The translations under genes were made by a program, and so were the position numbers. The notes beneath the pieces are model-generated. The model ran no database searches. It saw nothing but the letters and a program-made list of their open reading frames with translations, and was not told the DNA's origin. Below are positions 13,622-23,425 of a DNA stretch of 64,000 nt, in pieces. Numbering within the stretch: position 1 is the first letter of the stretch; each line of letters starts with the position of its first letter. Source of the DNA: Apostichopus japonicus (taxonomy: Eukaryota; Echinodermata; Holothuroidea; Aspidochirotida; Stichopodidae); the NCBI RefSeq assembly GCF_037975245.1, contig NC_092569.1, positions 33,007,668-33,071,667 on the forward strand, given 5' to 3'.

Positions 13622-16600
13622 GTAAGTCATTCCATCTTTTTATTCTTTTTTTTTAAAACATATTACTCTATTGAATATCTTCTGACTGTTTCAAGTTTTC
13701 AAAGCTAAGTCGCATCAATGTGCTGCTGCGCCAATCTTATTAAAGTTAAATGTTAAGACAAACTGAGTGTTAGCATCTCAAACGAAATAGGTAAACACGG
13801 ATTAAAATACTTAATGACATTCAGTAAGAAAGCCTTCAATTTAAATACTGAGTATTTTCAACTTCGCTAAAGGACAACTGTGTTTCGCCTTAAAACATAA
13901 CGTTCTAACTGTATAATATATACATAACAACTTTGTTCTTTAAAAAGTGCTTTCATGTACAATACTAAGAATAAAAGCCAATTATACATCTCAAATTTTT
14001 TTGTTACGCACCAATTTGTAATCAATAACGTTTCGTGATGTGGCCAGGTAAAAATATACTTTTTCATATTTCGAGTATACAGCTTACCAATATCACGTAC
14101 ATAACGTCAGCGCACAAGGTTCCCCTCAAATATCCAACCCCACTGTTTAACCGTATACCAACACGTTACAACAATCCTTCATTACATCTTACAAATTATT
14201 GAGCTTTGATTCTGATGTTTTTTATTTTAGTTTAAATTCATGCTCCATATGCCATTTTTCTCTCTTCTAGAATAATAACTAAATACGAAACAGTAACATT
14301 CAGTTATTTCAAGATTCATAATTTCAAATATATATATATATATTTTTTTAAATCAATCCTGCCATTCCCCTATCGAAACAGAGCTTTACTCTTTGTATGG
14401 GTAATATACAATATTCTCCTATGCAGTCTAAAGTTGAACAGATGTTTTATAAAGCCTTTGTTATTTTTACATAAGCTTTATACGTATAACTTGAGTCTAA
14501 TCTGTACAAAGGTAACTTCCCTTGTCGGTTCTGTTATTTTGATATGATTTCCGAGCAGTTATGTTATTCATTGTCCTTTTTCAAGTTGTCGGTATTAAAT
14601 TTTAAAGCAACATTGACGTTTGATAATCTAAAAACAAAGACAACATTTCTATGTCAAAATACCAGTACAAAGATAATTAAGTTAGCCTATATTTCAAATA
14701 GTACACAGTATTATAGCTACTGTGAATACAACTATAATGATATGGTACATTCTTTTAGTATGATATCTTAATTTTAAAAAAGTGGAAGGTTCCATTCTTT
14801 GTAATCAAATTTGAAGACATTTTCAATTTAAGTTTGGTGATATTGCTGCAGCGAACTACCATCTAAACGCGAAATTTTTGCAGCTCGAAAATGTATAAAG
14901 AGTGCCGAAATGGTTACATCTTTCACATGCTCATAGATATCAATTGTTTAGATATCATTATTTATGTAGCTATGTTTGGCAAACAGTCTGCAACAAACAA
15001 TAACGATATTTGTTATATGTTATATGATCATTCTTTTTAAACACATATTCAAAGAAACAAGGTTGATAAACATTAAAACTAACTGGTTTACATGTCAATG
15101 TAACTTAAAGAAATTTAACAAGGTGATATAAATATAAACATATGGACGGAATAATGCTGAATATCATAAATTTAGGTTACTCGAGTTTATTGCAGTACAA
15201 AATTAGCAAAGAAAAAAAGACTGCTACAAAGCCCAAACATTGACAATTACCTTTTGTGAGTGCTACGTCTATTTTCAGACACTACTATATGGCTTTAAAT
15301 TGCTTTCACGAAAGAATGGTATGCGATCATAAGAGATGTCTCTGGCGATTTTAGTGTCTAGCCAACGGTGTTTTCCTGATTCTGTGTTTCTTTTCTCATC
15401 TATATTGTTAGTTGCTTCAAGTAAATATAATTTAGATACTATTTGATATTGATTAATAGAACCGTTTGACCGCACATTCGCAAAGATACTAGATATTACG
15501 AGTAGAAAAACTTTAAGATATGATGAAGTTTGTAAAAAAATATCTATATCGCCTGCATTTTGAAGTGACAGTTAAATGAGATAGATTTCAAACTAGAGAG
15601 TATATGTATTTCCCCAATAATTTGAGTTGTAAAGAGAAGTAATATAACTTAACCAAAAGTAACTGTGAGATAGCAACTCAGATTTAATGTCGTATTACAA
15701 TACCAATGTAGGGGAGAATCGAAAGCACGAAAATAAATTAAGAACGGAAAACTTAAATCTGAATTTTATGATACCTAGTTACGAAACCGAAGATTTATAT
15801 TTAAAAAATAGGTGCTTGTATTGCATTCATTCAATAAATCAATTTAAATATTAAACAAAGAATTTACTTTCTTCTAAATACACATATGATCATTGTCCTA
15901 TTGTTATGTCTGTTCTAATTTTTATGAGTTAAAATGAAATACCTATCAAGTATTGTTTGTCAAATTTGTGCGACATGTTTAACTATCTATCACTTATTCA
16001 CGTGTCGCGCTATTATAAAATGTTCTTAAAAGTTAATCTAGTAAGTGGAATCGATTTTGGCGATGATAATTTCAACTAGTAGTAATGTAAAAGCATTATT
16101 GACAAAAAAATAAGTACTGTGACACGAACATGATATTCAATCAAATAAACTGGAAGAAAACAAAAAGAAAGAAAGTCGAATTCAAAGCCATAGACGTTAC
16201 TTATACGTATAAGTTGTTTTATAACTGATGTTTCCTTTATAAGATCTTACAAGTTGCCATTTTGGTACTTTTTGAATACTTTCTTCCAATCCTTCGAATA
16301 AATATAATTATAACAATTTAGATGTAAGCTAGTGTTGGATCTCTCGTTTATACCCTTTAAATTTCAAAACCAACCATTAAAACGAATCAATGTGAAGGCT
16401 AAATGTAGATAAAAGCGAATAATAGTTAGCCTCTTTGTATACAATCAGACACAATATAAAACTCCTAACAAGACCATTTTTAAGTAAGTTTGAAATCAAG
16501 TCAAACTACAAGTAATACAAAGAAAATTGTTTAAAAATCTACATAAATGCCTTGTCAAAAAGTTAATTTCACTCAATTTCACCACAAATTTTAATTTTTT

Positions 16601-19600
16601 TTTTTTTTTTTGGGGGGGGGGGGGTTTAAAGTTAAAAATATAAGCCATATTCTGGACATAGTTTGACAAGCAAATGTACATTTTCACCAATCATGAAAAG
16701 AAATAAAAGGGCATAAAATAACTGCATAGGGACGTTTCAATGCGGAAATCATGTTTAACAATAAAAAAAACCTTATTTTTATTCTGCTTGTTTGTCCTAA
16801 AATAATTTTAATGTTCAACACTAAATGAAAATTCATTCATACACACTCTTTTTTCTTTCTTAAATTCAAATTGGGATATAATCTGTAACAGTAACATCAA
16901 TGCAGGAACAAGTGAGACAACATAATTGCAGATAGACAATTTCCACCGACAAGTAAATTTCATTTCATTTTAATCGAGAACAACCTACTTTCTACATAAT
17001 CCAGTTTAACAACATTTAAATGACAATCTGCAATAATTTTTCTCCAAACTTTGGAATACAACAAGCTAGTTTATCGTGTTAAGAAATCAAAGGTTTAATA
17101 CATATGCTAAATACAAATGTGATAGGCGTAGTCAGCGACGTTCACCCACACCCAACCCTTTTCGCTGGCCGTCATCACACCCTCCCACACGACTCTCACC
17201 TTCCCTTCATGTTACCATGTGGCTGGTTGGTGGAGTACTGACCTTAACGTTCGTTTGTCGTTTTAAAGTAACATGTAAACTAATTCGGTATACAAAAGGA
17301 AAATTTTCCTATGCCTCAAACAAAATGGATAATAGACTTTTAAAAATTAAACAAATTTATCAAATCTGTTACACTGTATCTAAATGTCGCTTTACTAGCA
17401 CATGTTAGAAAAACTGGAAAGTATATCATAACACTTAACAACTCCATACATGGTAATAATTCGCTTGAAACACTTTCGATTCAGTGATTTGTTGAAAGAT
17501 ACCTAAATAAATTCCTCCATATGATATTTTGTGGCTATCGTTAGAAGGAGCAACATATTCAAGAAAAACACGACTTGTGACAATCAAATTACTGCGATAA
17601 ACACAATAATAAATGCAGATAGAACAGTATAACGTCTCACACAGTCTGAGTCATTGCTTCCTCAAAAGCGTTATCGGCATAAAAAAAGCTAATTTGGCTA
17701 TATCCCAAAATATTCGCCTTTGACCGCGTCAATCTCTTTGTATAACAATGGTACATAGTGTACCACTAGGGGAGCTAACATCAAAATTCTTAATTATTTC
17801 GATTCTATTGATTTTATTTTTCATGACTTAAGTTAAAGGTGATTTCATATTCTTTTATCAAAGGAACATATTCTTCTCCAAACCGTGATAAAGTAAATCT
17901 TGACATGATAAACGTGTTATCGCTATAACGACAAGATGACCCGTGTGCAGACGTTGTTTTAAAAAATCAAACATTTGATGGAGACAAAAATATATCAAAG
18001 AACTGTTGACATTTCAGGAAAGAACTAAAGCGTGTCCCTTCGTTTATTCAGAGAGTTGTCTAAATTCACTTCATCTCCTGGAAATGCTGTACAATATTTT
18101 TGTCTTGACAGATAACATCATAATTTCATGACAATTAAACTCCCATATACTCGTCTGTTCTGAAATATCAGTATTCGGAATTTACCAAACAAGAAAAATG
18201 TAAATGGTTAAGTTGCTAAAGATCATTCTTACTGTAACAAGTTTAAAGCCGACGAATTGTACAACATAAGGCAAAACAATTATAGAATTGTATTTATTGA
18301 ATGTCTTTGTCTGAAAGGAAGAAAACATTTCTTATTTCTTTGAAATCTTCCTCATTATTGTTTGTCCATTTCCTGATAAAATTCTTCATCTCTTGCAATT
18401 GTCATCATTATCATGTAATAGAAGACAAATTTTAATGTTAAGTTTTCTATTATTTTTCTATACCACGTACATTTGTAGAATTAGCGTTTATCTTGGTTGT
18501 CCTATATTCTCTAGTTCATAACGTACTGCTATATTGTAATAAATTTTACCTTTTAATGTTGTGAAATTTTCAAGAAACTGAAAAACAATTAAGACAAAAA
18601 TTATCGCAGACTATGTTTTTACTATTTTACGCCTTATAGTTTAATACAACATATGCATCCCCCTCAATCTCGTGCCTTAATAATTTGAATGGAGGTTTTT
18701 ATTTAGTAAGATATACAAGTCTGTGACGAAGAACTTACCTTACATTTAAAATGACACCTTTTAAATCTCAGAATTACCATTTGCTAAGTAATGATCAAGA
18801 CACGGTAATCATATTCCAACAAGAATAGCTGGGACGATATAAAAGATCCGCCCGTTTAATAAAGGACTGTTAAACACAAATGCGTTACATATCATGTCTG
18901 AAATGTTCTGTCAAAATATCACTTGAACAAAGAACATCTGTCTGGAATGCGCAACTAAGTTTAATTAAGGAAGCATCCGGCTATTGCCTTTGTTCTTTTA
19001 CGTTAGCTTACATATCTAATCCCGGAAAATGCCATTAATCTAATATTTCCTGGATGGAAGTGGTAATATGAAGTTCAGTTCTGTGTTTATTGACTTGCAG
19101 ACTAGATATTAATTTCAGTAGAAGACTAACGAAACAACCACTGCCTTAAACTAAAACAAATCGGACCAGTTTGCCTAAATGTTGTTTCTTCCGATCGAAC
19201 AGATTCAATTGATCCTTCTTTTATTACGCAGGTTATCGTCAGTGCCGAGGTACGGTCTTCAGGTAGGTGTAGTAGTTATGCCATCCGACTTACCTTATTA
19301 TGACAAGTAACCTCTGTGAGTTATATCAGCTATGTATTATAAATGTTAACACTAAGTTGGCCAGCTGAATGGCTAAAACATTGGCTCTTTATAGTGTTTG
19401 CTCTAAATGTGTGTTTTTCAATCGTGTCAACATTTCCGAACATTTATTATGAGATTGATTTTCTCTGAGTCGCGTATTTTCGGTCTCTTCACACCCTACG
19501 TGCTACATCGATATTTTCTCAGGTACGCTCAAAAAAATGGGATTGGACTGTCTTCATGAGTCTTTTGATCTCACTTGGATAAGACTGATAACTACGGAAG

Positions 19601-22600
19601 TTTGATGAAAACTAAATTCAAGTTATTTGGTCTTTGAATATTTTATTGCAGGCTGAAAACTAATCAAAGCTAATGATTCAAAACAGTTACATCTGAGAAT
19701 TCAATAACGATTACCGTATATAATTTTAGTCGCGAAATATTCTCCTATATTGCAGTTGAGTAATAGTTGGCATTTAAACTGATGTATAACCTTAACTCCT
19801 ATGTAACGAAACTAGTTCTCTTACAATTGGCTGAGAATCTAAGGCAATACTTTCGTTAACTGAAATGATTTTTCAGTCCCAATAAAATGTTAACTTTGTT
19901 TTACTTTCCATACAGGTTCTTCATACTTTGTTTTTCAACAACCTGCGTATCCGAGAGATTGCAAAGAAGTATCGAATGCTTGTTCCTCTACCCACAATAC
20001 ATCTGGAGTGTACCTTATTAAACCAGATGGCCATCCGGAACCGTTTGAGGCTTACTGTGATAATGATCTTGATACTGGTGGTTGGACGGTATGGCCGATT
20101 ACTTGTTGTTTCCTTTTCAACTTGAAATAGATATGTAAAAAATTCCTTTTTTACAATTTTGCATATAGTAATGTATAGCGGTGTAATAAAAGTCGTTATT
20201 TCAAATAGAATCTTGATATTTGTTATTGAAGCTAGTGTTTAAATCAATGATGTTATATATTTTTAAATTTAAGAACAGTGTAGTTCTTCTTCCAAGAAAA
20301 CAGTAAACTTCTAGCCCACACACTATAAACTGAAGTTAGAAATATAAATTCTTATTTCTGTGTAATAATTGTTAGCAACAAATCGCATTGCAGCCTAAGG
20401 GAACGAATATACATATTTAATCACGTCCCGGTTAACGCTTAACTTTTTGATATTCGTTGTAGGTATTACAGCGAAGAAGATTGGATTCTGTAAATTTTAA
20501 TAGAAGTTGGAAAGACTTCAGAAATGGATTTGGCTTTCTAGGGAGTGAGTTCTGGATCGGAAATGAGAAAATTGCCTACTTAACAAATCAAAAGCGGTAC
20601 CAACTGAGAATGGACTTTGAGAACGTTGCTGGAGAAACTTACTATGTCACATACGACGATTTTCGTATCTCAGATGAATGGGGGAAATATTATATATCAA
20701 GTTTAGGTAAATTCCTAATATCAGATGGTAAGTGTCTTTTACATTCTAATTCAATATAAAGCCAAATAATAAGAATATCATTTATGTCAAAAGTAAACGT
20801 GCATAAACTGAAAGGTGTATTCTAAGAACGAATTGATCTTTTGGAGGTAGACTTTACATGTCAATTATCTTTTCTTAGTTTGAAGAAACTGCTTCAATAA
20901 ATATCGTACACGTATACATATAGTAAATCAGCGAGTACAATGACGATACAATGCATATAGCAGCGATAACAGTATGATCATATGATTGTGAGTACAGGCT
21001 CAAAGCGCGAGTGTAAATACTTAATCTTGCATTAGTATCTATACTATATTTCAAAATACCTCCATAAGTTAAAGTGTGATTACGAACTCACTACGAGACT
21101 GCCTTGTACTCAACACTAACCTTGTCTCTGACCAAGGAACCGTATGTAACGTTTGTACAACAGAACGCTTACACTGAATACAGTTACGTCCCCCAGTTTC
21201 ATCAGCACAACCAACGCAAACGAAATTTGGAAGTCTCTATTAATTGTCTTTTTTGTCAGAGAGCAGTATACTTTCACCGAGAGAAACCCTATAACAAAAG
21301 CTATGACTATCTGGCTTCAGTTGTACAACAAATGATGGGGTGTTATCTCGTAATGTTCAATAACTATTAATATAAATGTGACAAAGGAGCGGTCACTGCG
21401 TGATTTAAAATGTTCTGAAGTCATTCGAACTGCCTCTGAAAGTGTGTTACTTTCCTTTAACCTTCTGACAGCCAATTATTACAGTAATTAAAAAAACATT
21501 TTCTTTGGCACTTGTCATATTCGTTGTGTCTGTATCAGGTTACTTTTATTTACCATTTTTTTCCTTTCCTGTTGTCTAGAATTAAAAATTGAATGGTGTC
21601 CAGCTAATGAGATATTTAGCAATGAGACATGTGAGAGGACTTGTGAAGACCCCGATACTTGCATCCCGGCTACCTCTCGCACAGAATCAGAGCAATGTGT
21701 TTGCGTCAGCGATTATCTGAGAGAGCAAGGACAATGCATCCCTCTCAACCAATGCAACTGCTTCGTTGATGAAAAAGGAAGTGTATTAGGGGTCAGTACG
21801 ATTCTTTCAGGACTTTTTTAAGCTTTACTCTTACTTCATTGTCCATATCATTAGAAGAAAATCTTCTATTATTTAAACTTGTTGATTATCACATTACATT
21901 TACAGATAACCGAGTAGCGCTCACATCGTGGTTGGGAAAGGGGCAGTTCTGGCAAAACTGTCAGTCAGGAACGTATTACATTAATCAGGAAGATAAGACA
22001 TACGAGTTTGCATCCACTTATAAACCAAAAACAAAATTCATAGATACCTCATACCATAGTCTTGCGGTTACAACTAATTGTAGGCCTAATGTTAAGTCGC
22101 AATAAGCCGTTGAATGCAACATTTGACGACTACCTTTGTTCTTGATAGCGGATCCATAGGCCCCCTACATCGGAGTTGGTTTAAAAAACAACATAAAACT
22201 TGTCTAACATTGGTCATCCATTGTTGACATCCTGTTCATTTCACTGTGAAAATTTGTGACAAATAATTTATTTACTATTTTTTTTTTCTTCTCTGAATAT
22301 CTTAAATTAGGAGGGCAAGTTTTACATCAATTCAAGATGTACACGAAATTCAACTTGTAGGAACAACCGTCTTATAGATGAGAGTTACCAGTGTAGTGAT
22401 GACGCAACCTGTGATGAGAGGAACGATGTCCGTAAATGTTACTGCAATAACTTGTTTATTTGTTGTTTCTTTTTGGCTTAACACAGGTTGGCGATTTTTA
22501 CGTCAATTCAGGATGTACACGAAGATCAACTTGCCAAAACAACCAGATTATAGAGGCGAGTTACCAGTGTAGTGATCACGCAACCTGTGCTGAGAGGAAC

Positions 22601-22923
22601 GGTGTCCGTAAATGTTACTGCAACACAAACTACGAAGGGGACGGAGAGACGTGCACAAGCGTACTCCCAAAAGATTGCTACGAGCTTTATGTTTCCGGTA
22701 CACGCAGTGATGGTGTTTACACCATTTACCCTGATGGTTGGTCAAGCGGCATTCAGGTTTACTGTGAGATGGAAAGTAACGGAGGAGGATGGACAGTGAG
22801 TAATTCAAACAAGGCTTTGAATTGTTACCTTTTACACAATGTAGTTTGCATTTTGCAAAACGATGCACTGAAGATCTCCTTGAGTTGAATTTGACCAATA
22901 GAAAAAAGTTCTATCACAAGAAA

Positions 22924-22961
<38 letters not shown>

Positions 22962-23373
22962 GGGCGGGTTCGAATCCCGGGGGAGGCTGGAAGTTTTTTC
23001 ACTCTTCTGGAATATTCTTTTCATTACGTTTTCAATTATATATATTCATTTGCCTTTGTCATTTACCTCCATTTCATTAACAAGAAATCTGTTCAAAGCA
23101 TCTCTTTCGAGATCCGGCTTTAGGAATCACAAATGATTTCGAGTTGGTTAGCAATTTGTTTGATCTCTAGAGTAAGGCAAAATATGTCACCGAAAACAGA
23201 AGTAGTACTGTTCGATACATGTCAAACGCCTACAGTAAAATAAGACCTTCCTTACCGGTTTCGAACCTCTGGATATACAATCAGCGTCCATAGCCGAGTT
23301 GGTTAGGGTTCGAATCCGGTGGAGGCTGGAAGTTTTTACACTGTTCTGGATTTTTCTTCTCAATACGTTTTTT

Positions 23374-23425
<52 letters not shown>

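Noticed and set aside
17076-17408. 110-codon frame in gene 1 intron 1
   Set aside because: Composition is Pro/Arg/Ser then low-complexity, with no signal peptide, domain or phase-compatible splice role.
21839-22105. 88-codon frame between gene 1 exons 5 and 6
   Set aside because: No FReD, TIL or EGF motif and no splice-bounded structure. It lies in the intron after a supported donor at 21792.
23283-23320. Possible tRNA gene with GGTTCGAATCC
   Set aside because: Only A- and B-box-like words are present; no cloverleaf with acceptor stem can be formed, so it is a SINE remnant.
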